A DNA stretch of 64,000 bases from Muscardinus avellanarius (taxonomy: Eukaryota > Chordata > Mammalia > Rodentia > Gliridae): NCBI GenBank assembly GCA_963383645.1, contig OY726561.1:24966826-25030825 (forward strand), read 5' to 3'. How positions within the stretch are numbered: position 1 is the stretch's first letter; every line of letters starts with the position of its first letter. This document shows, piece by piece, positions 11,500 to 21,427 of this stretch. The notes under the pieces were generated by a model. The model was given only the letters and a program-made list of their open reading frames with translations. It did no database searches and was not told the origin of the DNA. The translations under genes were made by a program, and so were the position numbers.

Positions 11500-13990
11500 C
11501 TAGAAGACAAACAATTATCAAGGCGATGCGTCAATAAATGCCTCTTTGTGATCTTTATTCATCCAGGGGACAGAAATAGAAATAAGGGTGTTGTTAAATT
11601 TTTATTACTATAAACCTCCATTCTCCAATCTCTCAAAATTTGATTTCTCTTTGTGTTTTCATAAATAAAACACATAAACTCACAGCAAATGCAAACTTCA
11701 TTCAATGTCAGTGCTAAAATAATATTCATAAAATATAATAAAGCCTTGTAATGAAATGTTTACTTGATAGCAGTATTGTAAACATTTTAGCACCGTTACT
11801 GAGAACTTTCTCTGTTGTCACTCCATGCAAGAGCCTGGGAGTGGAGGAAGAATCTGGAGGCTTGCACTTGAAAATGTAAAGGTTTCAGGCTCATACATCA
11901 CTTCTAATTATCAAAAAGAAAATGCATAAAGTGACTTTCACACTCTTGGGTATGAAACACATCAATAATTGCCATTAGGCAACCTCCTACAGCTATAATT
12001 CAATCACTTCATTTTACAAAGTTGTCACTGTGCCCAATTTCCTTGGCCTACCTGTTTAATCAGATGTGTTTCTCATTATCCCTATTACTCCTTTCCCATT
12101 GACTCCTCAATTGGCACGTTTCCATATTCCCCATTATGCTTACCAATAATCTCATCAAAAGAGTTCAGCTTACCAAAGAGTACCTGTTATATCAAGCATT
12201 GAACTTAAATTAGAGTCATTGCCTCATGGGCCCTTTTAAGTATTTTAGAAACCCACTCATTTCTGTTGTCATTCTGTTGCTTTGTACATGGCTGCATTAT
12301 TGAGATCGATTATTGAACTCTTGAGCTAGACAACAGTTTGCAACATGGTGAGTGGGTAAACAGAATCATGTTCGGTGAACTGGCCATTGACGGAAATATC
12401 AAGCATCTCTTCTAACAAAGTGATAACACTCAAAACCTAACAATATTTCAAGATCATATGTTGTTTCCCTGGGCAGTGCTTAGCATAATACCAAACACAT
12501 GTGTAATCTTTGTGACTCTAAGAACTACACAAGCTTAGTTACAACAGAACCAAGAAATGAAAAGGTGACAAATGCTTCTTGATTTTTTCCCAATTTTTTT
12601 CCTTTAATTTTTTTTTTTACTATTTCATTCCATTTCCCTCTAATTTGTCAACATCAAGGAATATTGAATATACTTTTCAATGGCAATTTTAGTTTGAAAT
12701 AAAAAATACCCACAAATAACCTTGATTGAACATAGGCTATCTATCAAAGACACCCACACCTCTTTATTCAGCTACCACCTGCCAAGAGAATTAGTGTTTC
12801 CTGCCTGCCTAGATAACAGGCTGACACAGTCTTCATTTGCATTTCTGAAGGGTGGATGGTGGTTAAGGGGAAATAGCAGGGGTGAAGGCAAAGGTGGAAA
12901 AGATTATTGATAGGAGGGGATAGGTGGTTGGCCTGACATTGAATGTCCTTCATATGACCTGAGTTAGTGGCAGGAAAAAAAAAATGTACAGTTCTGAAAA
13001 ACTATTTTTCCTGCATAATGCATTTATCAAATTACGTAAAATTACATTTTGTTTTGAGATGCTTACTGCTTAACATTGAACTTGGTTTATAGTCTCAAAA
13101 TCAGAATTTATCCCTTTATTCAACACTTCTTTTTAAATTAAATAACCTTTTCTACAGCTTAGGTCTTTTGAATTGTAAAGAACAATGATTTACCTATTCA
13201 GGAAGAAATGGTGATAGTGCGGAAAAATTATTTCAGTACATAAACTTAGAAAGATAGTCAATATACTAAACCAATTTTAGCTATTCCTTTCTCAGTAATT
13301 TAAGACAGTTATTATTCTTTTTTCACTAACATATCCTGTTATGCTGTGGGAGTCTGGAAATTATACCACTACTTCCAGCAACAAATAAGATCATTGTGAT
13401 GTCCAATGGCTTACCTAATTGTGAGTTTTTAAATTCCTACTTTTTAACAAAATCAAAATCAGAAAGTTATGTAAAGATTAAAAAATAAAAATATTAGAAT
13501 GAATAATTCAGAAGATCATTTACTTTTGCAAATAAACAAATTGAATTAGTAATAGATATAGGTTGATCTTAAGAGAATAAACTCCTTGATTTTTGTTAAC
13601 CACGGATAATTTTTAATTTGACAATTCTTATAAGATTCAAATAATATATACTAATGATGTGCAACTAAGAATCTATTTCTATATAGTGTTACACTTATAA
13701 AAACTTTACAAATTACTTTGTAATTTCCAGACTCAGAAAAAAAATATTTGGGATAAGACAGAATGGTGCTTTTGTTGCATTACAGGAGGCTTTCCAATCA
13801 TCAGTGAAAGCTATTTTTCATAGAAGCAACACAACTTCCAATGTATCAATTAAATAATGACTCTGACAATACTATCTGTGTAGTGATATTTGCCTTTACC
13901 TCCAAATATTGTTTAGAACTTCAAATGCTTTTATAGAAAAGTACAAAAATTTTAAGCACATTTCTGTTCTAGAAGAAAATTTGCTAATTT
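11500..13990. other. Long repeat-poor AT-rich stretch, no gene seen
   Basis: About 2.5 kb with no recognisable SINE, LINE or LTR and no coding frame above about 62 codons. An octamer-like ATTTGCAT occurs near 12,834. This is the largest repeat-free island in the first third of the window. Confidence 0.55.
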
Positions 13991-13991
13991 T

Positions 13992-13993
<2 letters not shown>

Positions 13994-14032
<39 letters not shown>

Positions 14033-14222
14033 TATTGAGGATTTAAACTCAGATGCATATTACATCTGAGCTACACTGTCAGTCCTGTTTTATTTTTTAA
14101 TTTGAAATATGGTCTCATTAAGTTTGCAGAGGGTATCCCTACATTTTTAGGCTGGCCACAGACCAATTATGGTCCTGTCTCAGCTACCCAAGAACTGTGG
14201 TTACAAGCATGTACCTCCATGC
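13994..14222 (-). mobile_element. Degraded SINE with (TG)n in place of its A-tail
   Basis: (TG) run 13,994-14,031, then GATATTGAGGATTTAAACTC (decayed right half), TTTGAAATATGGTCTCATTA and CATGTACCTCCATGCTTG (left-arm start). Only two A-rich landmarks survive. Confidence 0.7.
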
Positions 14223-14224
14223 TT

Positions 14225-14271
14225 GTAATATTAAATATAATATTAAATGTAATATTAAATATAATATTAAA
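14225..14271. repeat. Short AT tandem repeat (AATATTAAAT-type unit)
   Basis: Four to five imperfect copies of an 11-12 bp TAATATTAAAT unit adjoin the degraded SINE. Each unit includes the palindrome AATATT. Confidence 0.8.
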
Positions 14272-14435
14272 GTCAGGAGTGGAGGAGACACTGAAGTAAG
14301 CCAGAGTGAGTATAATTCAGAAAAAAAGGTGGTGAGCACAAGCCCAAGCAGGCAAGGAAGGGTGTGCTGCAGAAGGCACAGGGAGTGGCCAGTGCACTCT
14401 GCTTTTTAGGTATTTATAGGATAAAATTTTTTTTT

Positions 14436-14449
14436 AATCAAGATTTTTT
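14436..14449 (+). repeat. Left TSD of composite copy A
   Basis: AATCAAGATTTTTT is matched exactly at 17,614-17,627. It is preceded by a T-run, so the inferred cut TTTT/AATC agrees with L1 endonuclease preference. Confidence 0.93.
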
Positions 14450-14475
14450 GAACGGAGGGAAGATGGCAGTGGCCA
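14450..14475 (+). promoter_or_regulatory. YY1-like motif at the 5' end of copy A
   Basis: AAGATGGC lies about 10 bp from the element start, matching the YY1 core (CAAGATGGCGGC type) that positions transcription initiation at the 5' end of human L1. Presence of the motif is seen. Promoter function is inferred. Confidence 0.5.
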
Positions 14476-15011
14476 AAAAATACATGCATTCCTCGGAGAA
14501 GCCCTGGACACCAGATTTTGGTTTAATATCTGATTGGGACAACTTAAGGAGATATTTCCAGCCATGACTTCCTATCTAGAATATAGGAGAGATAGTGGAT
14601 GATATAGGAGAGATGGTGGAACTAGAAGCAAGATGATAAGGAGGCACCCGCAACGCAATAAAAGTGATTTTTGGAAGAACATCCTAGAAGAGATTAGAGA
14701 AAAGACTGCTTCTGCCGTGCATGCTGGGGACTCTTAGCAACATACCTTGTAAGAAAAATGATCCGGGCCTGGTGGAGGGAGCCCATCAGTGCCAGGCAGG
14801 AAGCCCAGCAGTGTGTCCCAGTGAGCTCAGTGCGCCTGGCCACCTCGCTCCTCTATGCTGCGCTGGGGGCTGTGATGTGCTCAGAACGGTAGATCCTGCT
14901 CTACACGGTGAGGCTGTGGCCTCCACTCATGGAGGGGAGATAAAATTAATTGCTGCTGAGTGCTCGATCTCAGAACTTCTTCAAAAGACACATAATGTCT
15001 TCTCTTATTAA

Positions 15012-16090
15012 AAAATATTGGAGAGGGGCCAAGATGGTGGCGGCAGCAGCCAGGATTCAGGAGATGCAGACAAATACTATCCAATCCACCTTGAACTTTT
15101 GGGGGAAAAAATCTCTGCAAAGGGGAACTGTTACTGCTGCACATGCTTAAGAATTCTGGATATCATACCATGTAAGGAAGGTGCTCAGCAGAGAACCAGG
15201 AGGAAGGCGGCAGCAGGCAGGGGTGGCGGAGGCCAGTATTTGGGAGAGGCAGAGATCCTATCCAATCCACCTTGAACTTTCAAAGAAATAGCCCCACAGG
15301 TAGACTGCTACCGCTGCACATGCTCAGGAATTCTGGACAAATTGCTGTGTGGGAAAAGTGTTTGGGAGAGAACTGAGATGGTGGTAGCAGGTGCGGTGGC
15401 TGTGGCAGCAGTTGCAGTAGTGGTGGCAGAGGCCAGTATTTGGGAGTGGCAGAGGTCTGATCCAATCCACCTTGATCTTTTGAAGAAATTTCCCCAAAGG
15501 TAGAATGCTACTGCCCCTCATGCTCAGGAATTCTGGACAACATGCTGTGTGGGAAAAGTTTTTAGGAGAGAATTGAGATGGTGGAGGCAGCGGCAATGGT
15601 GGTGGCCAGTATTCAGGAGAGGCAGAGATCTGATTCAATACACCTTGATCTTTTGAAGAAATAGCCCCAAAGGTAGAATGCTACCTCTGCACATGTTCGG
15701 GAATTTGGGACAACATGCGGTGTGAATAAGGTACTCGAGAAGAGAATGGAGTTGGCCATGGCAGCAGCAGCAGTGGTCAGTATTTGGTAGAGGCAGAGAT
15801 CCAATCCAATCCACCTTAAACTTTTAAAGAAATGTCCTCAAAGGTAGACTGCTACTGCTTCACATGCTTGGGAATTCTGGAAAACAAAATGTGTGGGAAA
15901 GGTGTTCAGGAGAGAACCGAGATGGTAGTGGCAGCAGTGGCAGTGGTGGTGACCAGTATTTGGAGGGGCAGACAGATCCACTCCAGTCCACCTTGAACTT
16001 TTGAGGAAATCTTCCCAAAAGTAGACTGCTCCGGCCATACATGCTCGGGAATTCTGGACAACATGCTAAGTGGTAAAAGTGTTTGGGGGG
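15012..16090 (+). repeat. Six tandem 170-200 bp monomers (copy A)
   Basis: Units start near 15,019, 15,189, 15,366, 15,565, 15,733 and 15,908. Each has a G-rich head (GAGAACTGAGATGGTGGTAG type, GCAGCGGC-like), then CCAATCCACCTTGAACTTTT, AGACTGCTACTGCTGCACATGC and GGAATTCTGGACAACATGC. Heads vary through GCA/GGT triplet slippage, which explains length differences. The first head reads GGCCAAGATGGTGGCGGCAG, a near-perfect YY1 motif. A diverged extra unit is visible at about 14,600-14,750. Confidence 0.88.
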
Positions 16091-16352
16091 TATCAGAGGG
16101 ATCCCCGCATAGCTGGGATGGGCCACCACACTGTGTTTTCTGAGAGACATCAACCCTCATGGCCATCGTGCTCTTCTGTGCAGAGCCAGAGGCCAGGGTT
16201 CATGTGGAGCAGTAGATGCCTGCTCTCTGAAGTCAAGCTGTGGACCTCTGCCTTTGGAGGGAAGATAAAATTCATTGCCACTAGGTATTTGGGGTCCCAT
16301 CTTTCGCAAAAGACATGTACTGCTTTCTCTATTAAAAAAAGAAATGGAAGAA

Positions 16353-16568
16353 CGCCAGGCGTGGTGGCTCACGTTTGTAATCCTCATACTTGGGAGGCAG
16401 AGACAGGAGAATCATGAAGGTTCAAAACCAGCCTCACTGGCTTAAGAGACCCTGTTTCCATATAAAAATATTTTTTAAAAAAAGAATAAAATAGGTCTCT
16501 AAGAGTGTAGCCCGGAGGTAGAAGGGTTTCCAGGAACCTGTCCCACAAAAAAAAAAAAAAAAAAAAAA
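16353..16568 (+). mobile_element. B1-dID/MEN-like SINE inside copy A
   Basis: GCCAGGCGTGGTGGCTCACG start, GCCTCACTGGCTTAAGAGACC and GTGTAGCCCGGAGGTAGAAGG, then poly(A). TSD GGAAGAA is at 16,346-16,352 and 16,569-16,575. Copy A is therefore older than this SINE insertion. Confidence 0.93.
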
Positions 16569-16599
16569 GGAAGAAAAGAGGGAACATCTGTAAGACAAC

Positions 16600-17185
16600 C
16601 TGCTCATAGTGACAGAGACCAGAGCCTGATGCACAGCAAGGCCAGTGCCAGGGTCTCTGAGGCCAAGATAGGAGCCTGCCAGGTGGCGAGGCTGGTGCAG
16701 GGGCCAGTGAGTCTGGGATTGGAGCCTGCCATGAGGTGAGACCTGTGCTGGGGCCAGTGAGGTCAGGATAGAAGCCTGCCTTAAGGAGGCAAGGCTGGTA
16801 TTGGGGCCAGCGAGGCTGGGATCAGAACCTGCCATGAGGCAAGGCTGGCTTGTATCTCCAAAGCCGGGATTGGAGCCTGCTGAAGGGTGATACCGGTGCC
16901 AGGGCCAGAGAGGCCAGGATCTGAGCCTGCTGTGAGGCAAGGCTGGTGCTGGGCCTCTAAGGCCATGACTGGAGTATGCTGAGGGGTGAGGCTGATGTGG
17001 GGGCCAGTGAGGCCAGGACCAGAGCATGCCGACGAGTGAGGCCGGTGCCAGGGCCAGTGAGGCCAGGATAGGAGCCTACCATGAGGCAAGGCCAGTGCTG
17101 GGGCCTCCAAGGCTGGGATCAGAGTGTGCCACGTGGCCAGGCTGGTGCTGGGGCCTTCAAGAGTGGGATCGGAACCTGCAATGAG
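16600..17185 (+). repeat. GC-rich VNTR of copy A
   Basis: About 11-12 diverged half-units of about 50 bp carry GAGGCAAGGCCAGTGCTGGG and GGAGCCTGCC phrases. The same unit builds the longer arrays of copies B and C. The decay and absence of a strict 100-bp register point to greater age. Confidence 0.9.
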
Positions 17186-17189
17186 GCAT

Positions 17190-17560
17190 CCACAGAGAAA
17201 TATCACAGAAAATAAAAAATCAGATGCTTTCCCTAATATGCAAAAACTAGGAAGAGGAGGAAATCTAGTTGAAGAAAGGGCCCTATGGAGGATCAATTAA
17301 GGTGAACAATCAGAGAGGATGGGATGGGGGAAGATGGAATCTCTTTAAAGCACATGATGTACTTAAATATATCAAAGTAAATCACTAAATCAAGCAGGGA
17401 TCGAGGGAAGGGGAGGGAATGGAATGGGGATTGGATAAAGGGTATTTGGAAGATGTGTGCTTATATATCCTCACAAGTCTTGTATTCCATTGAGATGTTT
17501 GACTACAATGCACCAATGAAAATATATTAAATAAAATAAAAAGATAAAATAAAATAAAAT
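17190..17560 (+). mobile_element. L1-3'UTR-like 3' module of copy A
   Basis: ATCAGATGCTTTCCCTAATATG, a purine-rich GGGAAGGGGAGGGAATGG tract and a GTATTCCATTGAGATGTTTGACTACAATGCACCAAT-type terminal block correspond in order to nearby L1 3' UTRs (for example 28,300-28,430 and 45,600-45,870). An A-rich (AAAAT)n tail follows. Such an L1-like end could be recognised by L1 reverse transcriptase. Confidence 0.85.
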
Positions 17561-17613
17561 CAGTTTGAAGGATATGTGATTATTTAAATAAAAATAATAC
17601 TTTATATTTAAAA
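17561..17613 (+). other. Probable 3' transduction of copy A
   Basis: After the element's own A-rich tail come about 50 bp of non-element sequence (CAGTTTGAAGGATATGTGAT...), an AATAAA at 17,587-17,592, then a short A-run directly before the right TSD. Copies B and C lack this segment. The layout fits read-through past the element's own poly(A) signal to a downstream one before retrotransposition. Confidence 0.75.
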
Positions 17614-17627
17614 AATCAAGATTTTTT
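17614..17627 (+). repeat. Right TSD of composite copy A
   Basis: AATCAAGATTTTTT, identical to 14,436-14,449. It defines the right boundary beyond the transduced segment. Confidence 0.93.
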
Positions 17628-17744
17628 ATAACAAATGATATTATTGATCTTTAATTTTGCCTCTTTAAATCAAATAAACCCCAATTAATACAATAAAATT
17701 GATGATTGGGTGACCACTGGTTAATATAAGAATTTTCTATGATT

Positions 17745-17930
17745 AATTTTTTAAAATTTTATTTGTGCATTGTTCTCATACATCTAAATGGAGTACAATA
17801 TGGTGGAGGCATATATGCTCACATCAACCAATTAGCCCTTTTTCTTGCCATGGTAGCCCACACTCTTTGAAGATTTCTCTGATGGTATTCATCCTCCTCT
17901 ACTAGAGGGTAAATTTATAGCTAGAAATAT
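17745..17930 (-). mobile_element. 5'-truncated L1 3' UTR
   Basis: TTTATTTGTGCATTGTTCTC, ATGGAGTACAATATGGTGGAGG and CCAATTAGCCCTTT are the reverse complement of a local L1 3' end. It is truncated after about 180 bp. Confidence 0.8.
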
Positions 17931-17971
17931 TTTAAAATAAATTATTTCTTTAAAATATTCAATGTTTGGTT

Positions 17972-18905
17972 TCTTTTTTATTGGTAAATTGTTGTCACAC
18001 AACTTAAAGGAGTCCATGATGGTAGAGGCATACATACACACATCACTCATTTAGTCCTTTCCCAATTCCCACCCCATTTCCTCCCCACTTTCTTCTTTTC
18101 ATGTTTTTGTGCATTAGGGATTTTCCTTTTTTCCTCTCCCACCACCCTTAGTTAAGTCACCTTATTTGCTCATCTGATGTTTCTCTTTTTTCTTCTAGAG
18201 TTCCTCCTATGATTTACTATCTCCCTAGCTTCTACATTTAGGGAAAGCATCTATTTTTTTTTTTTGTGACTGACTAATTTCACTTAGCATAATGTTATCC
18301 ATTTCTATTAATTTCTTTGCAAATTACATAATTTTGTTCTTTATGGCTGAGCAAAATTCCATTGTGTGCATATTCCATACTTTTAAAATCCATTCTTCTG
18401 TGGATGGACATCTTGGCTGTTTCTGTTTCTGTAGTCTGGTAATTATGAATTGTGCAGCTATGAACATAGGTTTATATGCATTAGTTTGATAATTTGGTTT
18501 CCATTCTTTTGGGTAGATACCCAGAAGTGGTACTGCTGAATCACATGATAGATTCACTTTTACTCTTCTGAGGATTATCCATACTGTTTTCCAGAGTGGT
18601 TGCATTCATTTGAAGGATTCCCCTAGCAATGTACTGGGGTTTCTACTTTCCTACACCTGCACCAGCATTTCTTGTTGTTTGTGTTTTTAATAATTGCCAT
18701 TGTAATTAGAATTAGGTAAAATCTCAGGGAAGTTTTGATTTGCATCTCTGTGATTGCTAATGATGTTGAACATTTTTTATACTTCTATTGGCCATTTACA
18801 TTTTTTCTTTGGTGAAATATCCATTTAGTTCACTTTTCCATTTTTGATTAGGTTATTTGTTTTCTTAGTGGTGATTTCACATTATCATTCTTATGTTGAA
18901 AATTT
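17972..18905 (-). mobile_element. L1 3' end including late ORF2
   Basis: From the tail side: TTTTTATTGGTAAATTGTTG, ACACACATCACTCATTTAG, GACTGACTAATTTCACTTAGC, then late ORF2 in reverse (CTGTGGATGGACATCTTGGC, GGGTAGATACCCAGAAGTGG, GATTGCTAATGATGTTGAAC). Frames are short and broken. It is the clearest 3'-UTR reference in the window for comparison with the composite 3' module. Confidence 0.9.
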
Positions 18906-19127
18906 ACCTTCTAAAATCTATAACTGATATACTTATGCTTTATTTTAAGCGCCTAGTCTTTGTATTGTATTAGGAGATATTTCTTTTGAGTTTGCCTAAT
19001 ATACCACTGACTCATTTTATTTACTATAATTTTGAACTTTTCAGCTTCAAACATTATCTTTTCAATAAGTATTTTCACAATAAGTGTTTTCTGTAAGTAT
19101 TTTCACAATCACTTCATTTTCATTTCT

Positions 19128-19465
19128 TTTTCTCATTTTTTATTGGTGCTTTGTAGTTATACATCTTAATGGGGTACAAGATGGTAGATGCTTACATGCA
19201 CACATCACTCATTTAGCCCTTCCTCAATTCCAACACCATTCTCTCCCCACTTCTTTCTTCTTGTGTTTGGCTTACTGACTGACATCAAAATGTTTGTGAA
19301 TGAGCATCATATAATAAGGAAATGCTCCTCTTTCCCCCTTCTATCCCCCTTAGTTAGGTCTCCTTATTTGCTAATCTATGATATTTTTCTTTTTCATCTA
19401 GAGTTCCTTCTAGGACCCATTTTATCCCTAGATTCCAAATATTAGGGAGAACATCTGATTTTGTA
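19128..19465 (-). mobile_element. 5'-truncated L1 3' UTR
   Basis: TTTTTATTGGTGCTTTGTAG, CATCTTAATGGGGTACAAGATGG, the pyrimidine-rich reverse of the polypurine tract and TAGGGAGAACATCTGATTTTG. This is the third L1 end in the same orientation within 1.8 kb. Confidence 0.88.
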
Positions 19466-19570
19466 CATTTTGTTTTGATGTCAGCAGGTTCTTAGTTATA
19501 ATTTTCAGATAATTTATATGTGTTCTATCTTTTGAATTATATATGATTTTTACATTTTTTTTAATTCCAT

Positions 19571-19758
19571 AAGCCGGGCGTGGTGGCACACGCTTGTAGT
19601 CCCCGCGCTTGGGAGGCGGAGACAGGAGGATCGCGCTGGTTTGGAGCCAGCCGACCCTGTTTCCACATAAAAAGGTTAAAAAATAGGTCTGGGAGTGTAG
19701 CCCATGGGAGTGTATCCCGGAGGTAGAAGGGCTTCCAGGAACCCCAATACCACCAAAA

Positions 19759-19792
<34 letters not shown>
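19571..19792 (+). mobile_element. B1-dID/MEN-like SINE, youngest type
   Basis: AAGCCGGGCGTGGTGGCACACG start, AATCCCCGCGCTTGGGAGGC-type body with CpGs intact, (AAAT)n tail and TSD AATTCCAT at 19,563-19,570 and 19,793-19,800. The linker region carries a short internal duplication (GGGAGTGTAGCCC then GGGAGTGTATCCC). Confidence 0.95.
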
Positions 19793-19793
<1 letters not shown>

Positions 19794-20114
19794 ATTCCAT
19801 GCATGTGGTAAAAATTGTCAAGTGCTGTCTTTTCTCCAAACTTACCCTCTTCTAAACTTAGATTATTTTATAATCTAAAATATTCAGAGAATTCTTCTTT
19901 ATATTGCTTCAAGTATACATAGGATAGAAATGATACCTATCTCCTAAAGTTGTTTTGAGAACTGCAATGATTGATGTAACTAAAAGTATTTTTTTTTTAT
20001 GGAACAACCAAGTGTTTTGTCATTAGTTTTATTTTGAGGCTATACTATCTATCTTCCAATTATTCAGTTGTAATTGGTAGCTAAATAAAATTTTAATATG
20101 CTATAATTACAATC

Positions 20115-20313
20115 GTGTGTGTGTGTGTGTGTGTGTGTGGTACTGGGGTTCCTGGAAGCCCTTCTACCTCTGGGCTACACTCCCAGACCTATTTTATACT
20201 TTTTATTTGGAAATAGGGTCTCTTAAGTCAGTGCGGCTGGCTTAGAACCTGCGCGATCCTCCTGTCTCCGCCTCCCAAGCACAGGGATTACAAGTGTGCG
20301 CCATCATGCTCGG
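20115..20313 (-). mobile_element. SINE with (GT)n replacing its tail
   Basis: A (GT)12-13 run lies exactly where the poly(A) tail should be, followed by GGTACTGGGGTTCCTGGAAG and ending GCGCCATCATGCTCGGC. A perfect 14-bp TSD, CTATAATTACAATC, is at 20,101-20,114 and 20,314-20,327. Confidence 0.95.
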
Positions 20314-20327
20314 CTATAATTACAATC

Positions 20328-21220
20328 TTTAATAATAATGAAATTAGCTACATTGGTTAAATATTATAAATTTTATCGCTATTTTAACATTTGTATTAAA
20401 ATAACAAACTACCAATTTAAAATTAGCCATGATTTTTTAATTAAAGCAAGTAAAAACGACACACATGTTACTTATTACAATTAAAATAGTTGTCATGATA
20501 GGAACTAAAATGATAAGAAATAAAACAAAAATGATAGGAATAATTATTAGGATAATATACCTTAATTTTCATTTTAATAAGTGAAAAAGAAGACCTTTCT
20601 ATGGAATTAAAAAAATAGTGGTGTCTATTTTGATTTGTTATTTGAAAACTAGTCACAATAAAAAACAAATATTTTTGACAATATTGTTTCTTTAAAAATA
20701 CTCATATTTTCAATGTGTGAAACAATTTCAAGATTAAATATTGAAAGTATTAACATTTGGAGAAATTTTCTTTGCTTTACGTTTTGATATTTTATTACAT
20801 GATAATATGTTCTAAAATTATACTTTTTAGGCAAAGGATGTCCACACACTCATAATTTTAAAATTTATTGTTTTAAAAAACAAATAAAACTCCTTAATGG
20901 AACATCTACAGGTATTAATATTATATACCATTTCTAAATGCATCATTATTCTAGTAATTTAAAAAATCCAAACCAAAAACAAGCCTGTGGTATATTTTTA
21001 CTAAAAATCAGAATGACTTTTATATTTGTTTACAGTAAATACTTACTTTAAAATTTGCTTCAATGTTTATTGGCAGATTATATTACCATATTTTTACTTA
21101 TTCAATTACTGAGGACAGTGTTCTTTCATGATAATTAATATCCTGTTTTTCTCAAAAAGTAAATTATATTGAACAACAAATAAATCTACACAATATAGAT
21201 AGTCAAATGGGATTATATCT
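20328..21220. other. AT-rich single-copy DNA, no gene seen
   Basis: No recognised repeat. Short frames on the minus strand start in AT-rich sequence and have no domain character. Confidence 0.55.
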
Positions 21221-21221
21221 C

Positions 21222-21427
21222 ATATGTGTGTGTGTGGTACTGGGGGTGGAGGATTTTTCTACCTCCAGGCTTTACTCTCAGACCCATTTTTTTTATACTT
21301 TTATTTGTAAACAGCTAAGTTGCTGAGAGCCTCACTAAGTCGCTAAGGCTAGCTTCTAACCTGTGTGATCCACCTTTCTCAGCCTCCCAAGCACTGGGAT
21401 TACAAGCGTGAGCCACCATACCCAGCT
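21222..21427 (-). mobile_element. Dimeric SINE
   Basis: A (TG)n stub, GGTACTGGGGGTGGAGGATTT and GTGAGCCACCATACCCAGCTGG. The right half is shortened. Body otherwise typical. Confidence 0.9.

Larger units (their letters stand above)
14450..17613 (+). mobile_element. Composite SVA-like retroelement, copy A
   Basis: In order: a 5' segment starting GAACGGAGGGAAGATGGCAG; block R1 (about 14,765-15,010); six 170-200 bp monomers (15,012-16,090); block R2 (about 16,085-16,345), related to R1; a GC-rich VNTR (about 16,600-17,185); an L1-3'UTR-like module (about 17,190-17,530); an A-rich tail; and about 50 bp of probable 3' transduction with a second A-tail. Perfect 14-bp TSDs flank the whole unit. There is no credible ORF, since the frames seen come from VNTR repetition. 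A dimeric SINE is inserted at 16,353-16,568. It is more diverged than copies B and C, and its 5' half differs from theirs, so it represents an older or alternative lineage. I do not recognise the family by name. Confidence 0.9.

Noticed and set aside
14721..16417. Cluster of 60-115 codon frames on both strands
   Set aside because: They fall in the degenerate monomers and R blocks of composite copy A. Phase changes between monomers and absence of a conserved frame argue against coding.
16434..17296. 197- and 171-codon minus-strand frames
   Set aside because: Both lie across the copy A VNTR (and a SINE in one case), antisense to the element, with repeat-derived composition.
17614..19465. One long L1 covering the region after copy A
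   Set aside because: Three separate 3' UTR starts in the same orientation (17,745, 17,972 and 19,128) show independent 5'-truncated insertions.
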